NCBI RefSeq assembly: GCF_000696095.1
Contig: NZ_BAYX01000004.1
Span: 1-64,000, forward strand
Length of the DNA: 64,000 nucleotides
Direction: 5' to 3'
Source of the DNA: Rhizobium rhizogenes NBRC 13257
GTDB taxonomy: Bacteria > Pseudomonadota > Alphaproteobacteria > Rhizobiales > Rhizobiaceae
This document shows positions 8,724 to 20,300 of the stretch, piece by piece. Positions within the stretch are counted from its first letter, which is position 1, and each line of letters opens with the position of its first letter. Made by a program: the position numbers and the translations under genes. The notes beneath the pieces were generated by a model. The model was not told the DNA's origin. It did not search any database and was given only the letters and a program-made list of their open reading frames with translations.

Positions 8724-9791
8724 TTGAGCACCGTCGAACGGAAAATGGAGGTGCGGCCCAAGAAGGGCCGCACCGCGCCCATTCTAATGGGCGTCTTGCG
8801 CTTCCTGGTCGTCGCCGTCACGACCTATCTCGGCCTTCTGGCCGTCACCTTCTTCATCGGACGGGTGATCCCGATCGATCCGGCGCTGGCGATTGCCGGC
8901 GACCATGCGCCTGCGCAGGTGATCGAACGCCTGCGCCGCGAAATGCATCTCGACCAGCCGCTCTATCAGCAGTTCTACTTCTATCTGGTGAGCGCGCTCA
9001 CCGGCGATTTCGGCACCTCGGTGCTGACGACCAATCCGGTGATGGACGATATCCGGCGCGTCTTTCCGGCGACGATGGAGCTTGCGACCGTCGGCACGAT
9101 CATCGGCGCGGTTTTCGGGGTTCCTTTCGGCGTGCTTGCCGCCGTGCGCCGCAACAGTTTCATCGACCAGATCGTCCGCGTCATTGGTCTCGTTGGCTAT
9201 TCGGTGCCGGTCTTTTGGCTGGCGATGGTGACGCTCGTCATCTTTTATGCACAGCTGCGCTGGGTGGCCTATCCCGGCCGCATCGACATTGCCTACGAAT
9301 ATACCTTCACGCCGGTCACCGGCTTTTACCTGCTGGATAGCGCCATGCAGGGGCAGTGGGACGTGTTCTGGGACGTGTTCCGCCACATCATCCTGCCCGC
9401 TTCGCTGCTCGGCTATTTGTCGCTTGCCTATATCAGCCGCATGACGCGCAGCTTCATGCTGAACGAACTGGGTCAGGAATATATCGTCGCTGCCCGCGCC
9501 AAGGGCCTATCGGAAACGCGGGTGATCTGGGCGCATGCGCTGCGCAGCGCCGCCGTGCCGCTGATCACGGTGATCGCGCTCTCCTATGCCTCGCTGCTGG
9601 AGGGATCGGTGCTGACGGAGATCGTGTTCTCCTGGCCGGGTATCGGCTTTTATATCACCAGTTCGCTGCGCAATGCCGACATGAACGCCGTGCTTGGCGG
9701 CACCATCGTCATCGGCACGGTTTTTATCGGCATCAACCTGCTGTCCGATCTGCTGTATCGGACCCTCGATCCAAGGACGCGACGTAAATGA
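8724..9791 (+). CDS. Peptide ABC transporter permease (DppB type)
   Basis: A 355-residue inner-membrane permease with six predicted membrane helices. It has the long N-terminal periplasmic region typical of DppB and the EAA-type cytoplasmic loop (EYIVAARAKGLSETRVIWAH). I start at the TTG at 8724, which has AGGA 7 nt upstream; an ATG eight codons in (8745) is the alternative. It forms the translocation channel with the next gene product. The stop codon overlaps the next start as ATGA, showing translational coupling. Confidence 0.9.
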   Translation: MSTVERKMEVRPKKGRTAPILMGVLRFLVVAVTTYLGLLAVTFFIGRVIPIDPALAIAGDHAPAQVIERLRREMHLDQPLYQQFYFYLVSALTGDFGTSVLTTNPVMDDIRRVFPATMELATVGTIIGAVFGVPFGVLAAVRRNSFIDQIVRVIGLVGYSVPVFWLAMVTLVIFYAQLRWVAYPGRIDIAYEYTFTPVTGFYLLDSAMQGQWDVFWDVFRHIILPASLLGYLSLAYISRMTRSFMLNELGQEYIVAARAKGLSETRVIWAHALRSAAVPLITVIALSYASLLEGSVLTEIVFSWPGIGFYITSSLRNADMNAVLGGTIVIGTVFIGINLLSDLLYRTLDPRTRRK

Positions 9792-10714
9792 CGGCTGGGA
9801 CCACGCAAATTAGCTGGCGTGACTGGCTGCTGTCGGACCGGCCGCAGTCGCGCCGGCAGGCAAGGCTCGGGCGCGCCTATGTCACCTGGCGGCAGTTCTC
9901 CGCCAATCACCTTGCTGTCGTCGGGCTGCTGATTATCCTCGCGCTGGCGCTGATCGCCGCCCTTGCCGATGTCATCGCCCCGCATTCGCCCGTGATCGGC
10001 GATCTCACCAACGCCTATCTGAAGCCACCGGGCACCCCGGGCTATCTCCTCGGCACCGATGATCTTGGCCGCGATATCCTTTCGCGGTTGATCTACGGGT
10101 CGCGATGGACGCTCTATATCGTCGTGCTCGTCGCGATCATTTCCGCGCCGATCGGGCTGATCATCGGCATGGTCGCCGGCTATCTGGGCGGCTGGGTCGA
10201 TACCGCGCTGATGCGGATCACCGACATCTTCCTCGCCTTCCCGAAACTGGTGTTGGCGCTCGCCTTCGCCGGCGCGCTCGGGGCAGGCATCGAAAACGCC
10301 ATCATTGCCATCGCCATCACCTCCTGGCCGCCCTATGCGCGTCTGGCGCGGGCCGAGACGATGACGGTGCGGCGCTCGGACTATATTGCCGCCGTGCAGC
10401 TGATGGGCGCCTCGCCGCTGCGCATCATCTTCCGCCATGTCATGCCGCTCTGCATTTCCTCGTTGATCGTGCGCGTCACGCTCGACATGGCCGGCGTCAT
10501 CCTGACGGCCGCCGGCCTCGGCTTTCTCGGCCTTGGCGCGCAGCCGCCACTACCGGAATGGGGCGTGATGATCGCCAGCGGCTTCAAATATTATCTCGAC
10601 CAATGGTGGGTGGCGGCTATGCCCGGCATCGCCATCCTGATCGTCAGCCTCGGCTTCAACCTGCTCGGCGACGGCCTGCGCGATGCGCTTGATCCGAAGG
10701 AGAGCGGACAATGA
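9788..10714 (+). CDS. Peptide ABC transporter permease (DppC type)
   Basis: A 308-residue permease with an N-terminal OppC-like helix and five further helices. The motif GTDDLGRDILSRLIYGSR is diagnostic of the DppC/OppC family and the EAA loop (DYIAAVQLMGASPLRIIFRH) contacts the ATPases. It pairs with the DppB-type subunit to form the channel. It overlaps both neighbours by ATGA, so the whole transporter is translationally coupled. Confidence 0.9.
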   Translation: MTAGTTQISWRDWLLSDRPQSRRQARLGRAYVTWRQFSANHLAVVGLLIILALALIAALADVIAPHSPVIGDLTNAYLKPPGTPGYLLGTDDLGRDILSRLIYGSRWTLYIVVLVAIISAPIGLIIGMVAGYLGGWVDTALMRITDIFLAFPKLVLALAFAGALGAGIENAIIAIAITSWPPYARLARAETMTVRRSDYIAAVQLMGASPLRIIFRHVMPLCISSLIVRVTLDMAGVILTAAGLGFLGLGAQPPLPEWGVMIASGFKYYLDQWWVAAMPGIAILIVSLGFNLLGDGLRDALDPKESGQ

Positions 10715-11544
10715 CGACGATGCTGACGGTCGAGAACCTCAGAGTTCGTTATCCCACTCGCACTGGCGTCATCGAGGCGGTGCGCGGCGTCTCCTTCACG
10801 CTCGGTCGCGAGCGGCTCGGCATCGTTGGTGAGAGCGGCTCCGGCAAATCGCAGACCGGCCGCGCCATCATGGGGCTGACACCGCCGCACGCGCTCGTCA
10901 GCGCCGACAGGCTGAATTTCAGCGGCATCGATTTGTTGTCGATCTCGGCCAAGGAGCGCCGGTCGCTGCGCGGCAAACGCATCGCCATGGTGCTGCAGGA
11001 TCCGAAATATTCGCTGGACCCGGTGATGCCCATCGGCAAGCAGATCACCGAGACGTTGCGCACGCACGAAAAGGTCGGCAGGGGAGAAGCGCGCGACCGC
11101 GCCTTGGCCATGCTGGAGGCCGTGCAAATCCGCGATCCGAAGCGTGTCTACGACCTACATCCGCATGAAGTCTCCGGTGGCATGGGCCAGCGCGTGATGA
11201 TTGCGATGATGCTGATCGCCGGGCCGGAACTGCTGATCGCCGACGAGCCGACCTCGGCGCTGGACGTTACCGTGCAGCTCGATGTGCTCCGAATCATGGA
11301 CAAACTGGTGTCGGAGCGCGGCATGGGGCTGATTTTCGTGTCGCACGATCTGCGGCTGGTCTCCTCCTTCTGTGACCGAGTGATTGTCATGTATGCCGGC
11401 AAGATCGTCGAGGAACTGAAAGCCTCCGAGCTTAACAATGCGCAGCATCCCTATACGCGCGGCCTCTTGAACTGCATGCCCGTGATCGGCGAGAACCGCC
11501 ATCCGTTGCCGGTTCTCGATCGCAAGCCGGAGTGGGCGGCATGA
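10711..11544 (+). CDS. Peptide ABC transporter ATPase (DppD type)
   Basis: A 277-residue nucleotide-binding subunit. Walker A is GESGSGKS (40-47), the signature is SGGMGQR and Walker B with its catalytic Glu is ADEPTSALD, followed by SHDL. The C-terminal stretch with HPYTRGLL is the oligopeptide-type extension. One MGQR in the signature in place of QRQR is normal for DppD-like subunits. It powers import together with the next gene product; the start overlaps the upstream stop. Confidence 0.92.
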   Translation: MTTMLTVENLRVRYPTRTGVIEAVRGVSFTLGRERLGIVGESGSGKSQTGRAIMGLTPPHALVSADRLNFSGIDLLSISAKERRSLRGKRIAMVLQDPKYSLDPVMPIGKQITETLRTHEKVGRGEARDRALAMLEAVQIRDPKRVYDLHPHEVSGGMGQRVMIAMMLIAGPELLIADEPTSALDVTVQLDVLRIMDKLVSERGMGLIFVSHDLRLVSSFCDRVIVMYAGKIVEELKASELNNAQHPYTRGLLNCMPVIGENRHPLPVLDRKPEWAA

Positions 11545-12290
11545 CGGCGGCGCTTGCGGTTGACGGCCTCAGCGTCGTCTATGACGGTTACTATGCCCTG
11601 GATGCGGTCAGCATCGATGTGAACCGCGGCGAATCCTTCGGCCTCGTCGGCGAGTCCGGTTCCGGCAAGTCCACCTTGCTGCGGGCCGTCGCGGGTCTGG
11701 CGCCGGTCAGCGGCGGCACAATCCGCATCGACGGCGCGGCACTGAAGGGCTCGAAGCGCGCCAAGTCGTTCTATCGGCAAGTCCAGATGGTATTTCAGGA
11801 CCCCTACGGTTCGCTGCATCCGCGCCAGACCATCGACCGGTTGCTGCTGGAGCCGCTGGCGATCCATGGCATCGGCGACAGCGAGACGCGGATTGCCAGA
11901 GCGCTCGACGAAGTCGGTCTCGGCACCGGCTTCCGGTTTCGTTATCCACATCAGCTTTCCGGCGGCCAGCGCCAACGCGTGGCAATCGCCCGCGCCCTGA
12001 TCGTCGAGCCGTCCATTCTGCTGCTTGATGAGCCGACCTCGGCGCTGGATGCCTCCGTGCAGGCGGAAGTGCTCAATCTGCTCGAGCAGGTGCGCAGGGA
12101 TCGCCATCTGACATTCGTCATGGTCAGCCACGATCTCGGCGTCGTCACCCATATGTGCGAGCGCCTCGTGGTCATGCAGAACGGCGCTATCGTCGAGCGG
12201 CTGAGCGCGAAAGACCTGGCGGCCGGCAAGGTCGAGGAAGACTACACGCGCAATCTGATGATCGCGAGCAAAGGTTTTGTTCGCGATTAA
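11541..12290 (+). CDS. Peptide ABC transporter ATPase (DppF type)
   Basis: A 249-residue second ATPase. Walker A is GESGSGKST (37-45), the signature LSGGQRQR and Walker [12 protein letters not shown] start at the ATG at 11541, which overlaps the upstream stop as ATGA, instead of a GTG nine nt earlier. It is shorter than most DppF proteins and the C-terminal oligopeptide extension is reduced to a few residues after DYTRNLM. It ends the operon; no strong terminator is visible after it. Confidence 0.9.
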   Translation: MTAALAVDGLSVVYDGYYALDAVSIDVNRGESFGLVGESGSGKSTLLRAVAGLAPVSGGTIRIDGAALKGSKRAKSFYRQVQMVFQDPYGSLHPRQTIDRLLLEPLAIHGIGDSETRIARALDEVGLGTGFRFRYPHQLSGGQRQRVAIARALIVEPSILLLDEPTSALDASVQAEVLNLLEQVRRDRHLTFVMVSHDLGVVTHMCERLVVMQNGAIVERLSAKDLAAGKVEEDYTRNLMIASKGFVRD

Positions 12291-12441
12291 GCATCTGTAA
12301 TTATTTTACTTTTTGTCGATATCCACCCAAAAGACGACCAATCGTATAGACTATTGACACCTGCCGCATTTCTGTCATGATGTTGTTAATGACGGTTAAC
12401 TTTCGTGATCCTTACCGGGTCGTACACGAGTGGAGGCAGGC

Positions 12442-12630
12442 ATGTTTTTCATGGGTGGCATGACCATGGGCTATCTTCATCCGCCGATCCCGGAGAAGGA
12501 AGAGGACGTCTTGACCGTCACTCTGCCGGAAGAAAAGAGCCGTCACCTGATCGGTCAAACCGAGGCCCCGGCTTCTGAATCAAGCGCCGTGGAGCGCACC
12601 TTGATCTGGGCTCGCCGCATTCTCTGCTGA
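12442..12630 (+). CDS. Small protein, unknown (62 residues)
   Basis: A 62-residue protein with a Met/Gly-rich start (MFFMGGMTMGYLHPP), an acidic middle and the C-terminal segment ERTLIWARRILC. A GTG at 12430 opens the frame earlier, but GGAGG (12432-12436) sits 5 nt before the ATG at 12442, which decides the start. There is no membrane helix or known domain. It is separated by 150 nt from the ABC operon, so it probably has its own promoter. Function unknown. Confidence 0.5.
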   Translation: MFFMGGMTMGYLHPPIPEKEEDVLTVTLPEEKSRHLIGQTEAPASESSAVERTLIWARRILC

Positions 12631-12795
12631 GCTTCTGCTTCGCCGATTATCGAGCCCCACCTGAACCCCAGTGGTTTATTTTTTTCCTCGCCGCCCTCTG
12701 GACGGAAAATTATCTCTACCTAATTGATAGAGACTATATAAATGTCAGGCATGGGCTCGTCCCTTGCGACAATAAAAAATCAACGGAGGCAACAC

Positions 12796-12954
12796 ATGGC
12801 GAATTTGGGTATGTCGAATACGCATGTGAACCGGTTCGATGCTTCGAAGCGTGCTGCCGCAACGCGGCACAAGATTCACACCGCGATCAACGTTGCGCTG
12901 TGTTCCGCCGCGTTCATTTTCGTCGCCGCCATCGTTTGCGGCATCGTGGTCTGA
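12796..12954 (+). CDS. Small single-helix membrane protein, unknown
   Basis: A 52-residue protein with a basic N-terminal half (RFDASKRAAATRHK) and one C-terminal membrane helix ending in FVAAIVCGIVV. It is shorter than its open frame because GGAGG (12785-12789) precedes the ATG at 12796 with a 6-nt spacer. The arrangement suggests a tail-anchored inner-membrane peptide with a cytoplasmic basic head. No family is recognised. It lies between the peptide ABC operon and the XRE-cupin regulator gene. Confidence 0.55.
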   Translation: MANLGMSNTHVNRFDASKRAAATRHKIHTAINVALCSAAFIFVAAIVCGIVV

Positions 12955-13153
12955 TTTCTGTCGAGAGTGATGCGACCGGTTTTGGCCGGTCGTGGCTGAA
13001 GTGTTCTTCTCTCGCTTGTCCCCAGGGACGTAGTATTTCATTGGACCGAGGCTCGGGTCCGGCCGGCTATAACAGGCGGTTTGATCCGCCTCTTTCCAGA
13101 TTCATTCCTCCCACACGGCAATTCTTCTTCCCGCACGCCACCAGAACTTTGCC

Positions 13154-13172
13154 GGGCAAAGAAATTTTGCCC
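13154..13172. promoter_or_regulatory. Inverted repeat upstream of the XRE-cupin regulator
   Basis: GGGCAAA (13154-13160) and TTTGCCC (13166-13172) are perfect inverted arms around a 5-bp centre. The site lies about 70 bp before the regulator start. It could be an autoregulatory operator. The same sequence is not seen before the peptide ABC operon. Confidence 0.35.
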
Positions 13173-13242
13173 TGCCCAATGGAATGCGCTTCGTTAAAAC
13201 AGTAAGCTCCGCCAAAATACAAAAATAGATTGGGGCGGAGGC

Positions 13243-13926
13243 ATGACCAAGGTGGAGGCGGGGCGCAGCAGCAGGCGGAGTGGGGCTCACGATGCGAAGG
13301 CAATTCTGAAACAGGATCCGCACGCCCTGCGTGATGCGAAGGAGAACAACCTCGAAATGGCGATCGGCCATGAGGTTCGCGCCTATCGCAAGAAGCTCGG
13401 TATTACCGGCGCCGATCTCGCCTCGGCCACCGGCATATCGCTGGGCATGCTGTCCAAGATCGAAAACGGCAATACCTCGCCGTCGCTCACCACGTTGCAG
13501 TCCCTGGCGCGGGCGCTCGGCGTGCCCGTCACCGCATTCTTCCGGCGATTTGAAGAGAAGCGCAATGCCGTCTTCGTCAAGGCCGGCGAGGGTCTGGAGA
13601 TGGAGCGGCGGGGGACGCGCGCCGGTCATCAGTACAATCTGCTCGGCCATATCGGCAACGGGTCCAACGGCCTGCAGGTCGAGCCCTATCTCATTACCCT
13701 GACGGCCGATTCGGATGTTTTTCCGGCGTTTCAACACGCGGGGCTGGAATTGATCTATATGCTGGAAGGCGAGGTCAAATATCGCCACGCCGACAAGCTC
13801 TATGCCATGTTGCCCGGCGACAGCCTGTTCTTCGACGCCGATGCGCCGCATGGCCCGGAAGTGCTGGTCAGTCTGCCGATCCGTTTCCTGTCGATTATTT
13901 CCTATCCGGAGAAAAGCGGCGCTTGA
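13243..13926 (+). CDS. XRE-family regulator with C-terminal cupin domain
   Basis: A 227-residue transcription regulator. A helix-turn-helix of the XRE type covers about residues 42-98 (ADLASATGISLGMLSKIE lies at its heart), and a cupin effector domain covers about 140-215 (LIYMLEGEVKYRH, then PGDSLFFDADAPHGP). Proteins of this shape, such as PuuR, often sense amines or amino acid derivatives. The N-terminal 38 residues before the domain are basic and poorly ordered; the ATG at 13357 is an alternative start. It might regulate the peptide uptake operon upstream, which is inference from position only. Confidence 0.85.
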   Translation: MTKVEAGRSSRRSGAHDAKAILKQDPHALRDAKENNLEMAIGHEVRAYRKKLGITGADLASATGISLGMLSKIENGNTSPSLTTLQSLARALGVPVTAFFRRFEEKRNAVFVKAGEGLEMERRGTRAGHQYNLLGHIGNGSNGLQVEPYLITLTADSDVFPAFQHAGLELIYMLEGEVKYRHADKLYAMLPGDSLFFDADAPHGPEVLVSLPIRFLSIISYPEKSGA

Positions 13927-14346
13927 GACGAATTTGCGAATCTTTTGAGGGAGTTCAGTTTAAGTTCATCTTCCACGGGATATGGAGGGCTCAGTCTGAA
14001 ATACCCTGATTCCTGTTTGCAAGAAGTCAGCCAAAGGAGAATGCCTCGTGACTCTGATCGATTGTTTTTGACACACCGGGACTGCTGTCGGAACCATCCG
14101 GCCGCGTCTCAAGTTTCATGGCAAGCCTGTTTCGAATGATGGCGCAAAATCGCCACGACCTCGAAGAAGACCCATGAAAATCTTCGCCTGAATCGTTTGT
14201 TCTAAGCCGCCACCTCGAATTCACCCCCTTCGCGCGCCGGGAAGCGAAGCAAAAGGGTCCAAATGTGTGAATGGTTGTGTCGGGCAGGACAAAGACATCA
14301 AAGGCGATAATGCCTGTCACTCTGTTTGGACCCAGAACCCGAATCC
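13927..14346. other. Long gene-free leader region of ndvB
   Basis: This 420-bp stretch separates the XRE-cupin gene from ndvB. No frame is convincing. I see no perfect hairpin followed by a T-run and no known riboswitch. It probably holds the ndvB promoter and a long untranslated leader. Confidence 0.4.
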
Positions 14347-17300
14347 ATGACGACTCAAAATCTCTCCACTGTCTCGCTACGCGATTCTGAAGCTAAGCAG
14401 ATCGATCACAACGATTCGATCCGGGCGACCTATTTCTCCAACGAGCAGATACGCGAATGCGGAGCGACCTTCGCCCGCAACGGCGCCAAAACGACGCTGC
14501 CGGGCTTTGCGCCCTTCGACTTCTTTGCGCGTCATAAGGAGAACGAGAAGGAGATCCTGCGGGTCTATCGTTCGGCCAATGCCGATGTCGACGCGGGCGA
14601 ATCGATCACGCCGGCCGCCGAATGGCTGCTCGACAACCACTATGTCATCGAAGAGGCGATCCAGGAAGTCCGCCGCGACTTCCCGAAGAAGTTCTACGAT
14701 CAGCTCCAGACGATCACCATCGGCGGCATGGTCATGCCGCGCACCATGGCGCTGGCCTGGCTTTATGTCGCCCATACGCACAGCACCGTGTCCAACCAGG
14801 GCCTGCTGGCACTGGTTGAAGGCTTCCAGTCCGTGGAGATGCTGAAGATCGGCGAGCTCTGGGCTGTCCCGTCGCTGGTGCGCTATATCCTCGTCGACAA
14901 TTTGCGCCGCATCTCCAGCCGCGTCGAACAGAGCCGCATCACGCGCAAGAAGGCCAACGAGGCCGTCGACGAGCTGATCCGTCTCAATGACGATGCCAAG
15001 GTCACCGAATTCCTGAAGACGCTCGAGCCCTATACGTCGGACAATACCTTCGCGACGCAATTCCTCTATCGCCTGCGTGACGGCTCGCACACCTCGGGTC
15101 TCGCCGTCACCTGGATGGAAAAGCGCATGGCGGATGCCGGCACGGACGCCGAAAGCGTCATGATGGCCGAGCATAACCGGCTGTCGTCCGGCAATGTGAC
15201 GATGGGCAACATCATCAAGAGCCTGCGCCTGATCGACGATACCGACTGGTCGGTCTGGGTCGAAGAGGTGAGCGCGGTTGACAAGCTGCTTTGGGACGAG
15301 ACCGACTACGCCAAGCTCGATCCCGGCTCGCGCAACAGCTATCGCCGCCGCATCGAAAAGCTTGCCCGTCGCTCCAAGAAGACCGAGATGGAGATCGCCC
15401 AGGTCGCCATGGCGATGACGGAAGCGGCCAAGGCTTCGGGCGAACCGCAGCCGCAAGAGCCGAATATCGGCGACTACATCATGGGCCAGCAGACGGAAAA
15501 GCTGGAAAAGGCGATCGGCTATCGCCCCTTCTTGTCGGCGCGCTTCGTGCGCCAGTGGCGCAAGCTCAACTGGCTGGCGATCGCAGCGCCCGTGATGTTT
15601 TTGACAGCCCTTGCACTGGCTGCCGTCGGCTATTTCATGATTCAGGCCGGCATGGGCTGGGCTGAAACCATTCTCATGCTGCTGATGTTTTCGCTGCCGG
15701 CGTCCGAAGGGGCGACGGGCCTGTTCAATTTCGTGGTCACCATGTACCTGACGCCGGCGCGCCTCGTCGGCTATGAGTTCAAGGAAGGCATTCCGGAAGA
15801 GGCCCGCACGCTGGTCGTCGTGCCGACGCTGATCGGCAACCGCGACAGCGTCGATGAACTCGTGCGCAATCTCGAAGTCCATTACCTCGCCAATCCGCGC
15901 GGCGAAGTCTATTATGCGCTGCTCAGCGATTGGCCGGACAGCCAGGAGGAAGAGAGCGAACGCGATCTGGAAATCCTCGACTATGCTCGCCGCGAAGTCG
16001 CCAACCTTGCGGCCCGCTACGCCGAGGACGGCACGCAGCGCTTCTATCTCCTGCATCGCCGCCGCCTCTATAATCCCGCCGAAGGCTCCTGGATGGGCTG
16101 GGAGCGCAAGCGCGGCAAGCTGCACGAGCTGAACCTGCTCCTGCGCGGCGACCGCGACACGACCTTCCTGCCCGGCGCCAATACCGTGCCGAAGGACGTG
16201 AAATACGTCATGACGCTCGATTCCGACACGCGCCTGGTGCGCGATACGGTCACGAAGCTCGTCGGCAAGCTGCATCATCCGATCAACCGGCCGGTCTTCG
16301 ACCCCGAGACCAAGCGTGTCGTTCGCGGCTACGGCGTCTTGCAGCCGCGCGTCACCCCGTCGCTGACGACGGGCAAGGACGCCTCGGTGTTCCAGCGCGT
16401 TTTCTCCGTCAATCGCGGTCTCGACCCCTATGTCTTCGCCGTTTCCGACGTCTATCAGGATCTGGTCGAGGAAGGCACGTTTACCGGCAAGGGCCTCTAT
16501 CATATTGATGCCTTTGAGGCCTCGCTGAAGGGCAAGATCGACGAGAACGCCGTTCTCAGCCACGATCTGCTCGAAGGCTCGATGGCGCGTTGCGCGCTGG
16601 TGACCGACTGTGAGCTCGTGGAAGACTTCCCGATCCGCTACGAAGTCGAAGTTTCGCGCCAGCATCGCTGGGCGCGTGGCGACTGGCAGCTCCTTCCTTA
16701 CCTCTTCAATCCGAAGCGCGGCGTCACCGGTCTCGGCCGCTGGAAGATGATGGACAATCTGCGTCGCTCGCTGACGCCGATCGCCTGGTTCTTCGCCTCG
16801 GTTCTCGGCTGGTACTTTATGGGGCCGTTCGCTGCCCTGATCTGGCAGATCCTGCTGATTTTCTGCCTGTTCGTGGCGCCGACCTTGTCCTTGATCAACG
16901 GCATCATTCCGCGCACCAGCGATATCGTCGCCCGCGCCCATCTCTATACGGTCTGGACGGATATCCGCGCCGCCAACGCGCAGGTGGCGCTGCGCATCGT
17001 CTTCATCGCAGACGGCGCCTGCATCATGGCCGACGCCATCGGGCGTTCGCTCTACCGCGCCTTCGTCAGCCGTAAGCTGATGCTGCAATGGCGCACCGCC
17101 GCCAGCGCTCAGGCCGCGGCGCAGACCACCATTCTCGGTCATTACCGCGTCATGTGGCATGCACCGGTGCTGGCGTTGCTGGCGCTCGCCTTCGCGTCGC
17201 TGTCGGGCGACAATGCTTTCCTCGTCGGCATTCCCTTTGCGCTGCTCTGGGTCCTGTCGCCGGCGATCGCCTGGTATGTCAGCCAAACGGCGGAAACCGA

Positions 17301-20300
17301 GGACAAGCTCGAAGTACCGGAAAGCGTCTCGTCGGAGCTGCGCAAGATCGCGCGGCGCACCTGGCGCTATTTCGACACCTTCGTGGTCGAGCAGCAAAAC
17401 CATCTGCCGCCGGACAACGTGCAGCAGACGCCGCATCCGGTCGTGGCATCGCGCACCTCGCCGACCAATATCGGCGTCTACTTGCTCTCGATTATCTCGG
17501 CCCGCCATTTCGGCTGGATTTCCTTCGAGGAAACCATCGATCGCATGGAAAAGACCATGGCGACGGTCGAGAAGCTCGAAAAGTTCCGTGGCCATCTCTG
17601 CAACTGGTATCATACCGATACGCTGAAGCCGATGGGCGCGCGCTACGTCTCGGCGGTCGACAGCGGCAATTTCGCCGGCCATCTCATCGCCGTGTCCTCG
17701 GCCTGCCGCATCTGGGCGGAAGCTCCTTCCGCGCACATGCAAGGCAATCTCGACGGCATCGGCGATGTCGCCGGCATCCTCGGCGAAATACTTGCCGAGC
17801 TTCCTGATGACCGCAAGACCGTGCGCCCGCTGCGTCATCGCCTGGAAGAGCGCATCGTCGGCTTCCAGAATGCGCTGGCCGCAGTCAAGCGCGAGCATGA
17901 GTTTGCCTCGATCCGCATCATCAACCTTTCGGTCCTGGCGCATGACATCGAGAAGCTTGCCGCCAACCTCGACCACGAGGTCAAGTCGCCGCAGAGCGGC
18001 GAGGTGCTCACCTGGTCGCAATCGCTGGTGAAGGTCTGCGAAGGCCATATCGCCGACAGCGTCTTCGATCTCGCCAATGTCGACGCATTGCGCCAGCGCC
18101 TGGCAAAGCTGCGCGACCGCATGCGCGAAACTGCCTTCGGCATGGAATTCGCCTTCCTCTATCGTCCGGAACGGCGCCTGCTCTCCATCGGCTTCCGTGT
18201 GGAAACCAACGAGCTCGATGCCGCCTGCTACGACTTGCTGGCGTCGGAAGCCCGCCTTACCAGCCTGTTCGCCATCGCCAAGGGCGACCTGCCGACGGAG
18301 CATTGGTATCGCCTCGGCCGTCAGGTCGTACCTGTGGGCTCGCGCGGTGCGCTGGTCTCCTGGTCCGGCTCGATGTTCGAATATCTGATGCCGCCGCTCG
18401 TCATGCAGGAGCGTCAGGGCGGTATTCTCAACCAGACCAATAATCTGATCGTCCAGGAACAGATGAACTACGCCAAGCGTCTCGGCGCCGGCATCCCCTG
18501 GGGCATTTCGGAAGCGGCCTTCAACGCCCGCGACCATCAGATGCAATATCAGTACACTAACTTCGGCGTGCCCTCGCTCGGCCTGAAGCGTGGCCTCGGC
18601 CAGAATGCGGTCATCGCGCCCTATGCCTCCATCCTCGCCAGCCAGTACCGGCCGGAAGCGGCGCTCGAAAACCTGCAGAAGCTGCGCAAGGTCGGCGCTC
18701 TCGGCATCTATGGTTTCCATGATGCCGTCGACTTCACGCCGACCCGCGTTCCCGAAGGCAAGAAATGCGCGGTGGTCTTCAACTACTATGCCCACCACCA
18801 TGGCATGTCGATTGCCGCTATTGCCAACGTTGCCTTCAACGGCCGCCTGCGCGAACTCTTCCACGCCGATCCGGTGATCGAAGCGGCCGAACTGCTGCTG
18901 CAGGAAAAGGCGCCGCGCGATATTCCGGTCATGGCCGCCAAGCACGAAAGTGATCAGCCGGCCAATATCCAGGAAGACATGCTGCGTCCGGAGATCCGCA
19001 AGATCGCCGATCCGGCCACGCAGGACCGCGAACTCGCCTTCCTGTCCAACGGCCATTACTCCGTCATGCTGACGGCGACCGGCGCCGGCTATTCGCGCTG
19101 GAACGGCCTGTCCGTGTCGCGCTGGCGGCCCGATCCGACGGAAGACCGCTGGGGCACTTTCATCTTCCTGCGCGATACCACATCCGGCCAATGGTGGTCG
19201 GCGACCGCGGAGCCGCGCAGCATCGAAGGCGAAAAGGTCAAGGTCGCCTTCAGCGACGAAAAGGCGGAATACAGCAAGACCATCGGCGACTTCACCAGTG
19301 AGGTCGAATGCATCGTCGCCACCGAAAACGATGCCGAAGGCCGCCGCGTCACGCTGCTCAACATGGGGTCGGAAGACCGCTTCATCGAAGTGACCTCATA
19401 TCTCGAGCCGGCGATTGCCAGCGACGACGTCGATTCCGGCCATCCGGTTTTCGCGCGCATGTTCGTTCGCACCGAAGTTGGTAGTAGCGGCGACGTGCTC
19501 CGCGCCGAGCGCAACAAGCGCGAGTATAACGAGCCGGACATGGCGATCGCGCATCTGGTCGTCGACAATGCCGGCTCGGAGCGCCCGACGGAATTCGAGA
19601 CGGATCGCCGCAAGTTCCTCGGCCGTGGCCGCACGCTCGCGGAAGCCGCCGCCTTCGATCCGGGCGCAACGCTCTCGGGCACGCAAGGCTTCACGATGGA
19701 TGCCTGCCTGTCGCTGCGCCGCGTCGTGCGCGTGCCGGCCGGCAAGAAGGTCAGTGTGATCTTCTGGACGATCGCCGCGCCGAACCGCGAAGAGGTTGAT
19801 AAGGCAGTCGACCGCTACCGCAATCCGGATGCCTTCGCAGCCGAGCTGACGCAGGCCTGGACCCGCACGCAGATGCAGATGCGCCATGTCGGCGTTTCCT
19901 CGCAGCAGGCGGCCGCTTTCCAGAAGCTTGCCCGCTATCTCGTCTATCCCGACATGCATCTGCGCGCCGACAGCGCCACCGTCCTTGCCGGCCTGCATTC
20001 GCAGTCGGCGCTGTGGCCGGTGACCATTTCGGGCGATTTCCCGATCTTCACGCTACGCATCAATGACGAAATCGACATCGAAATCGCCAAGGAAGCGCTG
20101 AGTGCCGGAGAGTATCTGCGCTCGCGCGGTATTGCCGCCGATCTGGTGATCCTGAACGAATGCGCCGCCGAGCATGCGCAGGCGATGCAGCATCAGCTGG
20201 ATGCGCTTGCGGATCATATCCGTCACAACCAGGGGGATGGGCTGCGCCAGCACATCTTCGCGGTGCGCAAGGATCTGATCGAGAACGAGACCTACCAGCA

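Noticed and set aside
14377..19191. 1,604-codon open frame on the minus strand
   Set aside because: It is the antisense shadow of ndvB in GC-rich DNA; it has no ribosome site or family motif, and the plus strand encodes an unmistakable glucan synthase.
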